From the NCBI GenBank assembly GCA_030145435.1, contig JAQYVQ010000246.1, positions 1-13,729 of the forward strand: a stretch of DNA of 13,729 bases, given 5' to 3'. This document shows, piece by piece, positions 4,329 through 11,959 of this stretch. How positions within the stretch are numbered: the stretch's first letter is position 1; every line of letters starts with the position of its first letter. Source of the DNA: Syntrophobacteria bacterium. GTDB lineage: Bacteria; Desulfobacterota; DSWW01. Position numbers and translations under genes: made by a program. The notes under the pieces were generated by a model. That model made no database searches, was not told the origin of the DNA, and was given only the letters and a program-made list of their open reading frames with translations.

Positions 4329-6845
4329 ATGATCTTCCCTTCCGGCCTGCCCCTGTTCGCATACGTCGCGGGCTCACTGCTGGGGTGGCACTGCGCTGAA
4401 TGGCGGGACCTGTTCGGGGTGGGGCTTCTGTGTTGCGTTCCGCTGGCGCTTGCTTTTTTTCTGGGATGCAGGCGGCCCCGTTGGAAGCTCCTGCCTCTCT
4501 TGATGTGCCTGGTCCTGCTGGCGGCACTGCGCACCAGCCTTCGGCTGAAACCGGCGTTCTCGCCGGGTCACCTCGTGCATCACGCGTCCGGACAGCCGCT
4601 TCTACTCGAGGGGGTTCTGGTTCGCCAACCGGAGGTTCGTACCGCCTTCACCCGTCTCGTCTTCGAGGCCCGGACCCTGCGTACGTTGGGAGGAACGGTC
4701 GGGACGCAGGGCAGGGCGGACTTGTGGGTGTCCGGCAGGATGCCCGATCTCCGGGTGGGAGACATCCTTCTTGCCGAGGTGCGGTTGAAGATTCCCAGGT
4801 GTTTCGGCAACCCGGGCGAGGTCGACCGAAAGGCACGCTCCTTCCTGGAAGGTACGTATGTAAGGGGTTCGGTTCGTGATGGCCAGCACCTCTTTCGACT
4901 GGGCGTTGCCGAAGGGTACCGGTTCGAACGCTTTGTGCAGGAGGTTCGGTCTGACCTGGCCGCGTTCTTCGAAAAGGAGCCGGACCCGAAAGCAAGAGGC
5001 CTTTTGCGGGCATGGTTTCTCGGTGACCGCTCCGGGTTGACCGACGCATTGGCCGAGGCATTCCGTTCTTCGGGCCTGGCCCACCTCCTTGCGATCTCCG
5101 GGCTCCACGTCGGTCTGGTAGGCCTCTTCACCTACAGGGTCCTCAAGTTGCTGTTGAAGCGCTCTGCCTGGATTCTGCTGCGGTTCTCGGTGGAGAAGAT
5201 CGCTGTTCTCGGGTGCCTCCCGGTCGTACTGGGCTATGTCCTGCTCGTAGGCGCCCCGATGACCGCAGTGCGGGCCGCTACGATGTTCGCTCTCTTCGTG
5301 GGTTCCCTTCTCCTGGATCGGGCTCGTGCCGTCTGGAATTCTCTGGCCATAGCCGGCTTGTTGATCCTCCTGTGGGATCCGGCTGCCTTGTTCTCCGTCT
5401 CGTTCCTGCTTTCCTTCACGGCAGTTGCGGGTCTGTTGGCGGCCGGTGCTGCCCGGAAACCTATTCCCCCGGGGGGGCCTTCAGCAGAGCCCGGGACACT
5501 GGAATGGTTCTGGAGACGCGCGAGGGCCCGGGCATCGAGGCTTTTCACCGCAACCCTTGCCGCCACCATCGCGACAGCCCCGCTTACGGCCTTCACCTTC
5601 AACCGAATCACGCTGCTGGCCGTTTTCGCAAACCTGGTCGTCGTGCCCGTGGTTGGCTGGCTCGTGATTCCCTTCGGCCTCGCCACGGCGGTGGCGGTCC
5701 TGGTCTGCCCACCGGCAGCCGTTCCCCTGCTCCGGATAACGAGTGCGGGCACGAAATGCGTTGCCGCCGCCGCGGAGACGTGCGCACAGATCCCTTTTGC
5801 AAGCTTGCGGGTCGGGACGCCATCGCTCCTGGAGATGGCGATGTGCTATCTCGCCTTTTTCGCCTGGTTTGGAGCCGGGACATCGCCGTGGCGAAAGCGG
5901 ATTGTGTGGGTGAGTTTGATCGTTTTCGGTTTCTCCGTTACTTCGAGCATCCTCCGAAACCGGTCCGATCCCCATCTTTCGATCACCTTCCTTGCCGTGG
6001 GGCAGGCAGACAGCATGCTGGTCGAGTTTCCCGAGGGCAAACGGATGATCGTGGATGGCGGACTTGCAAGGAAGGGCTACCAGGACGCAGGCAGGAGCAT
6101 CGTCTCGCCCTTTCTGGGCCAACGTCGCATCTGCCGCATCGACTACATGGTAGCCTCCCACGGCCAGGCAGACCACTACGGGGGGCTCGCTTTCCTGGCA
6201 AACGCCCTTGACACCGGAGAACTCTGGGTTGGCCCGGAACGCGGGTGTGAAGGGGAGGGATACCTGGAGTTTCTGAACCTGTGTCGAGGCAACGGGGTCC
6301 GGATAAGAAGGCTCTGCCGGGGGATGGGGGCCTTTTCGGTAAACGGTGTGGAGGTGGAAATTTTGAACCCACCCTGCGGTGGAAAGGGGGAGGGGCAGGG
6401 TTCGGCAGAGTGTGCCAGGGGGATCAACGATCACTCCCTGGTGATGCGGCTGACCTTCGGGAGGGTGAGTGTGCTGCTCACCGGGGATATCGAGGAGCAG
6501 GCCGAAAAGGACCTCCTGATCGCCCCGAACCGTGTGGAGGCGGTCCTTCTCAAGGTGCCGCATCACGGGAGTCTCAGTTCGAGCCACGAAACGTTCCTGG
6601 ATGCGGTCGCACCGGGGATGGCCGTGGTCTCGGCAGGGTACCGCAACCACTTCGGCTTTCCGTCCGAAGAGGTCGTTCGTCGCTATCGGGACAGGGGGAT
6701 CCTGCTGTATCGCACGGACCTGGACGGGGCCGTCCGTTTCGAGACGGATGGACGCTCTGTCTGGATGGAAACCTTTCAAGGTCCAGGTGGGGCGATGGTT
6801 AGTCGAGCAGGCCCCTGCGCCTCAGGGACCGGAGGCCCACCGTGA
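4329..6845 (+). CDS. comEC: ComEC/Rec2 DNA uptake channel protein (838 aa)
   Basis: An inner-membrane protein that carries single-stranded DNA into the cytoplasm during natural transformation. The ATG at 4329 is preferred to a TTG at 4311 because AGGAG (4316-4320) lies 8 nt upstream. Order of parts: N-terminal membrane segments and a soluble OB-like region (about 1-200); the Competence membrane domain (about 210-500), with the family hallmark SGLAHLLAISGLHVGL (SGLH at 257-260) and many hydrophobic helices; and a C-terminal metallo-beta-lactamase domain from about residue 550, with LAVGQADSMLV, IVDGG, SHGQADHYGG (610-619), LLTGD (Asp720) and VPHHGS (His745-746). The metal motif usually reads HxHxDH or HxDxDH; here Gln613 takes the middle position. 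Length is full for the three-domain form. No other competence genes are in the window. The last 47 nt overlap the convergent permease gene. Confidence 0.96.
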   Translation: MIFPSGLPLFAYVAGSLLGWHCAEWRDLFGVGLLCCVPLALAFFLGCRRPRWKLLPLLMCLVLLAALRTSLRLKPAFSPGHLVHHASGQPLLLEGVLVRQPEVRTAFTRLVFEARTLRTLGGTVGTQGRADLWVSGRMPDLRVGDILLAEVRLKIPRCFGNPGEVDRKARSFLEGTYVRGSVRDGQHLFRLGVAEGYRFERFVQEVRSDLAAFFEKEPDPKARGLLRAWFLGDRSGLTDALAEAFRSSGLAHLLAISGLHVGLVGLFTYRVLKLLLKRSAWILLRFSVEKIAVLGCLPVVLGYVLLVGAPMTAVRAATMFALFVGSLLLDRARAVWNSLAIAGLLILLWDPAALFSVSFLLSFTAVAGLLAAGAARKPIPPGGPSAEPGTLEWFWRRARARASRLFTATLAATIATAPLTAFTFNRITLLAVFANLVVVPVVGWLVIPFGLATAVAVLVCPPAAVPLLRITSAGTKCVAAAAETCAQIPFASLRVGTPSLLEMAMCYLAFFAWFGAGTSPWRKRIVWVSLIVFGFSVTSSILRNRSDPHLSITFLAVGQADSMLVEFPEGKRMIVDGGLARKGYQDAGRSIVSPFLGQRRICRIDYMVASHGQADHYGGLAFLANALDTGELWVGPERGCEGEGYLEFLNLCRGNGVRIRRLCRGMGAFSVNGVEVEILNPPCGGKGEGQGSAECARGINDHSLVMRLTFGRVSVLLTGDIEEQAEKDLLIAPNRVEAVLLKVPHHGSLSSSHETFLDAVAPGMAVVSAGYRNHFGFPSEEVVRRYRDRGILLYRTDLDGAVRFETDGRSVWMETFQGPGGAMVSRAGPCASGTGGPP

Positions 6846-7596
6846 AAAGGATTGCGTCGAGGGAGGCCAGCAGCAGGAGGATCCAGGGCAGGGTGCCGGA
6901 TGAGAAGAGGACGAACCCGGTTGACTGCATCAGCATGACGGCCAGGACCGGGAAGGCGAGGAGCATGTTCAGGGCGGAGGCCGCCTTCACTGATGATACG
7001 CGGGCGGAAATCAGGATCTCCGCCAGGACCGTGCCGACCAGGAACAGGGGCACCACCAGGGCCACGGAGACGATCCAGATCATGTCCGGGAATATGGGGG
7101 AAAGAAAGTGGGGGTTGATGAGATTGGCGATCCCCTTCGTAAGGAGCAGGAAAGAGGTCCATGTGACGAGCAGGGCCGGTACGAAGGGGGTGAGGATCTT
7201 GCCGACCAGCAACTCCCAATCACGGATCGGTGTTGTGAGCAGTGCCTCCAGCGTGTTCCGTTCCCGCTCACCCGCGAAGCTGTCCGACGTGATGATCCCG
7301 GACATGAGGAGGGGAATCAGCAGGAAGAAGGGCAATCCGATGATCTTGATCGGCAGGATGGCCACCTTCTGAATATCCGAATAGCCGGACAGGCCATCGA
7401 GGTATGCCTTGGGCATGCTAGAAAGCATGAGCTGGATCTTGTCGAGGTTCTGGAGGAAGAAGGTCATGTAGAAATAGATCAACACGACCAGCGTGGCCAC
7501 CATGGCAAGGGGCAGGAGCACGAGAATGCCCAGCACGTAGAAATCCCGCAGGATTTCCTTCCATTCTTTGAGAGCTATGTGCCAGGCTTTCTTCAA
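6799..7596 (-). CDS. ABC-2 type transporter permease (265 aa)
   Basis: The membrane subunit of an ABC-2 exporter. About six hydrophobic segments are visible (roughly residues 20-47, 80-104, 134-156, 172-196, 204-226, 235-255). The cytoplasmic motif DSFAGERERNTLEALLTTPI between segments 2 and 3 is characteristic of ABC-2 permeases of the NatB/YhaP kind. The start codon is TTG (7596-7594 on the minus strand), chosen because it overlaps the TGA of the upstream ATPase as TTGA, a usual arrangement for translational coupling, and gives a typical N-terminus (MKKAWHIALKEWKEILRD). No ATG lies nearby in frame. The substrate is unknown; relatives export sodium, drugs or other compounds. Its 3' end overlaps the end of comEC on the opposite strand by 47 nt. 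Confidence 0.93.
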   Translation of the reverse strand: MKKAWHIALKEWKEILRDFYVLGILVLLPLAMVATLVVLIYFYMTFFLQNLDKIQLMLSSMPKAYLDGLSGYSDIQKVAILPIKIIGLPFFLLIPLLMSGIITSDSFAGERERNTLEALLTTPIRDWELLVGKILTPFVPALLVTWTSFLLLTKGIANLINPHFLSPIFPDMIWIVSVALVVPLFLVGTVLAEILISARVSSVKAASALNMLLAFPVLAVMLMQSTGFVLFSSGTLPWILLLLASLDAILFTVGLRSLRRRGLLD

Positions 7597-8522
7597 GGTA
7601 GCCCCCCAATCAGCCTCAAATAAGCCTCCTCCAAACTCGTTCCCTCCACCTCGACGGAGACGATGTCCGCACCCGCGGCCGCCAGCCGGGCAATGATGCC
7701 CGGGTTGGTCTCGGCAGCATCCGCTGCCGTATAGGCGAGCGTATTCCGATCCGGGTCGAGCAACAGTTCCGACACGGTGCGCGTCTGTCTCACCAGGGCT
7801 CCGTGGGTCTCCCGAAGCTCCCGGAGATGGATGACGACCCGACCGCGCGAGGCATGTCTCTCACGGAGTTCCTCCCAGGAACCCTTCTCCAGGATTCTCC
7901 CCTTGTGGATGATAGCGATCTCGTCACAAACCCGGGCCGCCTCATCCAGGTTATGCGTCGAGACCAGGATCGTCTTCCTTCCGCGATCGTCTCCACCCAG
8001 GAGGTGCTCTCTTACCGTCTTCGTAATCAGGGGATCCAGGCCCGCGGTCGGCTCATCCAGCAGAAGGATGGGTGGGTCGTGGAGCAGGATTCTCGCCAGG
8101 GCCACCTTCTGTTTCATGCCGAGCGAAAACCCCTGCAGCCTTTCTCGACTTTTCGTATCCAGATCGAGAAGTTCGCAGAGGTCCTGAATCCTTCTTCGGG
8201 CCTGTTTTCGCTCCAGATCGTAGAGGCGGGAAAAGAAGGTGAGATACTCGACCAGGGTCAGCTTGCCGTACAGGCCGGGCTGTTCGATCAGGGCGCCCAA
8301 CATGCGGCGTGTTTCGATCGGGCGGTCCTGCCCGAGACCGTCCAATAACGCGCGACCCGCGTCCGGACGTACGAGCCCTGCGAGGATGCGGATCGTGGTG
8401 GTCTTCCCGGCACCGTTCGGGCCAATCAGGCCGAAGACCTTCCCCGCCGGCACCTCGAGCGACAGGCCGTCCAGGGCCTGGACCGTTCCGAAGCGCTTGT
8501 AGATATCCTCGATGCGAATCAT
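7593..8522 (-). CDS. ABC transporter ATP-binding protein, ABC-2 exporter type (309 aa)
   Basis: The ATPase partner of the permease encoded next. Walker A is GPNGAGKT (34-41, Lys40), the Q-loop Gln81, the signature FSLGMKQ (132-138) instead of canonical LSGGQ, Walker B ILLLDE (152-157) with catalytic Glu157, and the switch His190 in STHNLDEA. FSLGMKQ is normal for the DRA/NatA-type subfamily of exporters, so it is not a defect. Beyond residue about 220 a C-terminal extension (VVIHLREL..., ending TSLEEAYLRLIG) is typical of this subfamily. It starts with ATG at 8522; no strong ribosome binding site is seen. The stop overlaps the permease start by 4 nt, so both products are probably made together. 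Substrate unknown. Confidence 0.96.
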   Translation of the reverse strand: MIRIEDIYKRFGTVQALDGLSLEVPAGKVFGLIGPNGAGKTTTIRILAGLVRPDAGRALLDGLGQDRPIETRRMLGALIEQPGLYGKLTLVEYLTFFSRLYDLERKQARRRIQDLCELLDLDTKSRERLQGFSLGMKQKVALARILLHDPPILLLDEPTAGLDPLITKTVREHLLGGDDRGRKTILVSTHNLDEAARVCDEIAIIHKGRILEKGSWEELRERHASRGRVVIHLRELRETHGALVRQTRTVSELLLDPDRNTLAYTAADAAETNPGIIARLAAAGADIVSVEVEGTSLEEAYLRLIGGLP

Positions 8523-8576
8523 CGGTCTGGAATCCCGGGAGAAGACAGGAAAAGGAAGGACGTCGATCGTAAGCCC

Positions 8577-8605
8577 ATAGTAACAGAGCGTTTTCGCCGT
8601 GTCGA
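8577..8605 (-). promoter_or_regulatory. Sigma-70-like promoter of the ABC exporter operon
   Basis: Read on the minus strand: -35 TCGACA (8605-8600), a 17-bp spacer, and -10 TACTAT (8582-8577), preceded by TG one base upstream (extended -10). The -35 matches the consensus at 5 of 6 positions and the -10 at 4 of 6. The expected start near 8570 leaves about 48 nt before the ATG at 8522. Confidence 0.55.
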
Positions 8606-8629
8606 ATCGGTCCTGTTTCCGCGTTCGTC

Positions 8630-8659
8630 TTGACCACGGGCCCGGAGGTGCGCTATTAT
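8630..8659 (+). promoter_or_regulatory. Sigma-70-like promoter of the aspS operon
   Basis: TTGACC (8630-8635), an 18-bp spacer and TATTAT (8654-8659), matching the consensus at 5 of 6 positions in each hexamer. A T-rich stretch follows (8664-8677). The start would be near 8666, about 77 nt before the aspS ATG. It lies back to back with the minus-strand promoter, with 24 bp between the two -35 boxes. Confidence 0.6.
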
Positions 8660-8742
8660 TCCTCTTTTATTTTTTTTAACCCCCTGCAGAGAGGCGGGCG
8701 TACCCCTTCTGGGCAAGACGGCCGCTCACGGACGATCACATC

Positions 8743-10545
8743 ATGGACGCGCTGGACCCATTTCACGGCTTTCAGAGGACGCACTACTGCACCGAAATCT
8801 CCGAGGCGGATGTCGGCAAGGAGGTGCAGCTGGTCGGGTGGGTTCACCGGCGCAGGGATCACGGGGGAGTGATCTTCGTCGATCTTCGCGATCGGGGAGG
8901 TACGGTGCAGGCGGTTTTCAACCCCCAGCACAGCCCGGAATCGCACCGGAAAGCGGATACCCTCAGGAACGAATTCGTCATCGGCGTCAAGGGCGTCGTG
9001 TTGAAACGGCCCGAAGGGATGACGAACCCGAAACTGAAGACCGGGACCGTGGAGGTGATGGCCGACGAGCTGGCCATCTTCAATCGCTCCAAGGTCCTGC
9101 CTTTCAACCTGGATGAAGACCTGGAAGTGGATGAGGTGCTTCGCCTTCGCTATCGATACCTGGATCTGCGAAGGCCCTCGATGGTCGCGAATTTCTTGAT
9201 GCGCCACAAGGTGTCCAAGATCACCCGGGACTATTTCGACGTGCACGGCTTCTACGAGATCGAGACGCCCTTCCTGACCCGGAGCACCCCGGAAGGCGCC
9301 CGGGACTATCTCGTGCCCAGCCGTGTCAGTGCCGGAAGCTTCTACGCGCTCCCACAGTCCCCTCAACTCCTGAAACAAATCCTGATGGTGGCGGGGTTGG
9401 ATCGGTATTTCCAAATTGTCCGCTGCTTTCGTGACGAGGATCTCCGTGCGGATCGACAGCCCGAGTTTACCCAGGTGGATCTGGAGATGTCCTTTGTCGA
9501 GCGGGACCAGCTTATCGAGATCGTGGAGGCCTGGATCGCGCAGCTCTTCGAGCAGCTGTTGGGGAAGACGCTGGAGAGGCCTTTCGCGAGTATGTCGTAT
9601 GCAGAGGCCGTCGAGGCCTACGGCGTCGATAACCCGGATACCCGATACGGCCTGAAGATGAAGGACCTCACCGACACGGTGAGGGAGAGTGCGTTTCAGG
9701 TCTTCCGACAGGTGATCGAGGGGGGTGGGGTCGTGAAGGCCTTGCGCTTCCCGGGAGGGGCGCGACTGTCCAGGAGGGAACTGGACAACCTGGACGGCAT
9801 GGCCAAGGACTGGGGCGCCGGAGGGCTGATATGGGCAAAGTGCACGGCCGAGGGGCTGCAGTCACCGATTTCGAAGTTCCTCTCCGAGGACATCGTGGGC
9901 GCTACGATCGAACGGATGGCCGCCCAGGAGGGGGATCTCCTCCTGATGATGGCGGGAGCAGCCGACGAGGTGAATCCCTGGATGGGCAGGTTGCGGGCCG
10001 AACTGGCCGAGGCATACGACCTGATCGACCCTTCCGAACATGCTTTTACGTGGATCCTGGACTTCCCACTGTTCGAGCGTGACAAGGAGGGTCATATCAC
10101 CTCCATGCATCATCCTTTTACCGCACCGCAGGAAGAGGACCTTCCCCTGCTGGACGGGAACCCCGAGGCATGCCGCTCCCTGGCATACGATCTGGTCCTG
10201 AACGGCACCGAGATCGGGGGGGGCAGCATTCGTATTCACCAGGTGGATACGCAGAAGAAGATCCTCTCGATTCTGGGAATATCCGAGGCGGAGGCAGAAG
10301 AGAAATTCGGGTTTCTGCTGGATGCGCTGTCCTACGGGGCGCCCCCGCACGGGGGAATTGCCTTCGGGCTGGACCGGCTCGTGATGATCCTGGCGGGCGC
10401 GAAATCGTTGCGGGAAGTGATCGCCTTTCCCAAGACGCAGAAGGCCTCTTGCCTGCTTACCCAGAGCCCTGGACCCGTGGACGCGGAGCAGTTACGGGAA
10501 CTGCACGTTCGCACGGTCCTTCCAAAGAAGCCTGCATCTGATTGA
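8743..10545 (+). CDS. aspS: Aspartate--tRNA(Asp/Asn) ligase (600 aa)
   Basis: A class II aminoacyl-tRNA synthetase that charges tRNA with aspartate. In order: the N-terminal anticodon-binding OB fold (QLVGWVHRRRDHGGVIFVDLRDRGG, about 29-53), motif 1 around YEIETPFLTRSTPEGARDY, motif 2 RCFRDEDLRADRQPEFTQ (227-244), the bacterial GAD insertion (about 290-420), and motif 3 GLDRLVM (542-548). Length is normal. His40 in RRRDH equals His31 of the Pseudomonas enzyme (the N-terminus here is 9 residues longer), where E. coli has Leu. His together with the RPEG loop is described for non-discriminating AspRS that also makes Asp-tRNA(Asn) for GatCAB. The start ATG lacks a good Shine-Dalgarno, but no other in-frame start fits. 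First gene of a tight cluster with the TolC-family gene, icd and mdh. Confidence 0.98.
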   Translation: MDALDPFHGFQRTHYCTEISEADVGKEVQLVGWVHRRRDHGGVIFVDLRDRGGTVQAVFNPQHSPESHRKADTLRNEFVIGVKGVVLKRPEGMTNPKLKTGTVEVMADELAIFNRSKVLPFNLDEDLEVDEVLRLRYRYLDLRRPSMVANFLMRHKVSKITRDYFDVHGFYEIETPFLTRSTPEGARDYLVPSRVSAGSFYALPQSPQLLKQILMVAGLDRYFQIVRCFRDEDLRADRQPEFTQVDLEMSFVERDQLIEIVEAWIAQLFEQLLGKTLERPFASMSYAEAVEAYGVDNPDTRYGLKMKDLTDTVRESAFQVFRQVIEGGGVVKALRFPGGARLSRRELDNLDGMAKDWGAGGLIWAKCTAEGLQSPISKFLSEDIVGATIERMAAQEGDLLLMMAGAADEVNPWMGRLRAELAEAYDLIDPSEHAFTWILDFPLFERDKEGHITSMHHPFTAPQEEDLPLLDGNPEACRSLAYDLVLNGTEIGGGSIRIHQVDTQKKILSILGISEAEAEEKFGFLLDALSYGAPPHGGIAFGLDRLVMILAGAKSLREVIAFPKTQKASCLLTQSPGPVDAEQLRELHVRTVLPKKPASD

Positions 10546-10553
10546 GGGCCCCC

Positions 10554-11915
10554 ATGGTTCGTTTGGCGAAGGTTCTCTGCTTTCTCTGGATGTGTGCCCT
10601 TCCCACGGGCGCGCTTGCCGAGGAGGTTTTGGAAGAAGGTCTGGGCCTGGCGGAAGCGATCCGAATCGTCCTGGTGGAAAGCCCCATGAGTGAGATCGCC
10701 GAGGCCGAGGTCACTGCGGCAGAGGACGGAAGGAAGGCTGCCCGCGGCCATTTTCTCCCCAAGTTGCGGGCCGAGGTCGACTACACCAACCTGAACAAGG
10801 TGCCCGCAATCGTCCTCCCGGACGAGATCGCGTCCTCACCGTTCCCGATCCAGTTCAGTGCAGGCGATACCGAACAGCTCAATGTGCGGGCCACGCTGCA
10901 ACAGCCCCTGTTCACGGGCCTGGCCCTGCTCACGCAGTACCGTGTAGCCCGTTTGGGTACGCAGACGGCCGATCTCAGGCAAGAAGCGACGCGGCAGGAG
11001 CTTATTCTGCGTGCCTATGAGGCCTACTACGGCGTCTTGCTTGCGGAGAAGTTCATGGATGTTGCGGAGCAGGCGGTTGCCCAATTGACCTCTCAGGCAG
11101 AGGTGGCCAGGCAATTCTACGAAACGGGCGTGACACCGAAGAACGAGTATCTGAAAGTCCTCGTCCAGCTGGCCGATACGAAACACAAGCGGATCATCGC
11201 CAACTATGAACTCGGTTTCGCACGATCACGACTCCAGACCCTTCTGCGATGGGATGCGAGGAAGCCCCTGCGGTTGACAGAAGAACTGGTCTATCGGCCC
11301 TATGAGAGATCCCTGGATGAATGCATAGATGTCTCGTTTCAATATCATCCGGACATCCTGCTGGCCGGCCTGGCGATCGAGAGAGCGAGCCAGGGGATTA
11401 CCGGGGCCCGAAGCAGATACTTCCCTCAGATATCCCTGATCGGCGGGTTGAGCCATGAAGAGGGGGGCTTCACCGAGGGGGACGAGATCTTCAGCGCCAC
11501 GATACACGCGGAGTGGCTCGTCTGGGAATGGGGCAGCAACTACTACGAGGTGAAACAGGAGAAGTCCCGGCTCTTACAGTCAAAGGCGCGCAAGACTCAG
11601 ACCACGGATTTGACCGAACTTGGGGTTCGTGAGGCCTACATTGCCCTCCAGGGGTCCAGAGAGGCGATCGAGGTGGCGCGGGTGGGTATCGAACAGGCGG
11701 AAGAGAACTACCGAATCACGGACGAGCAGTTCCAGGAGAGCATCGCGACCAGCCAGGAAGTGCTCGATGCCCAGACAGGGCAGTCCCGGGCTCAGGTCAA
11801 CTACTACGAGGCGCTGAATAGCTACAATATCGCGATCGCCCGTCTGGAGAGGGCCATGGGGGTCTTGCAGGAACCGGGGGCGGCGGAGAACGTGCCGGTC
11901 AGTCTCGAGGAGTGA
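10554..11915 (+). CDS. TolC family outer-membrane efflux protein (453 aa)
   Basis: An outer-membrane channel-tunnel protein of the OEP/TolC family. The start is ATG 10554, with GAGGG (10544-10548) 5 nt before it; a TTG at 10542 overlapping the aspS stop is possible. A signal peptide is clear: basic MVRLAK, a hydrophobic core, and a probable cut after ALA at residue 22. The mature protein has the two-fold pattern of the family: a first half with SPMSEIAEAEVTAAEDGRKA and FLPKLRAEVDYTN, a long helical repeat, and a second half with FPQISLIGGLS and the closing helix NYYEALNSYNIAIARLERAMG. No adaptor or inner-membrane pump is encoded next to it, so the exported substrate and partners are unknown. 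It lies 8 nt after aspS and 44 nt before icd, probably in the same transcript. Confidence 0.93.
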   Translation: MVRLAKVLCFLWMCALPTGALAEEVLEEGLGLAEAIRIVLVESPMSEIAEAEVTAAEDGRKAARGHFLPKLRAEVDYTNLNKVPAIVLPDEIASSPFPIQFSAGDTEQLNVRATLQQPLFTGLALLTQYRVARLGTQTADLRQEATRQELILRAYEAYYGVLLAEKFMDVAEQAVAQLTSQAEVARQFYETGVTPKNEYLKVLVQLADTKHKRIIANYELGFARSRLQTLLRWDARKPLRLTEELVYRPYERSLDECIDVSFQYHPDILLAGLAIERASQGITGARSRYFPQISLIGGLSHEEGGFTEGDEIFSATIHAEWLVWEWGSNYYEVKQEKSRLLQSKARKTQTTDLTELGVREAYIALQGSREAIEVARVGIEQAEENYRITDEQFQESIATSQEVLDAQTGQSRAQVNYYEALNSYNIAIARLERAMGVLQEPGAAENVPVSLEE

Positions 11916-11959
11916 AGAAGGATCTCTTTCCAGGAAACAGACGAGGGGGACAGGGCGCC

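Noticed and set aside
4006..4399. Two plus-strand frames of 102 codons in the comEC leader
   Set aside because: No ribosome binding site or recognisable similarity; one runs far into the comEC start. I cannot exclude a small gene, but nothing supports one.
3536..4527. Minus-strand frames of 210 and 202 codons around the HU gene and the comEC leader
   Set aside because: The first is largely antisense to HU. The second covers the unexplained leader but has no ribosome binding site, no recognised motif and a shuffled-looking composition.
5213..6211. 332-codon plus-strand frame inside comEC
   Set aside because: An out-of-frame shadow of ComEC with no domain features; the ComEC frame contains all the conserved motifs.
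5481..6779. 432-codon minus-strand frame within comEC
   Set aside because: It is antisense to the conserved competence and metallo-beta-lactamase domains of ComEC, and its product is low-complexity Pro/Arg/His-rich with no family features.
7923..8130. ABC signature FSLGMKQ as a possible defective motif
   Set aside because: This variant is normal for ABC-2 exporter ATPases of the DRA/NatA kind, and all other catalytic motifs are intact.
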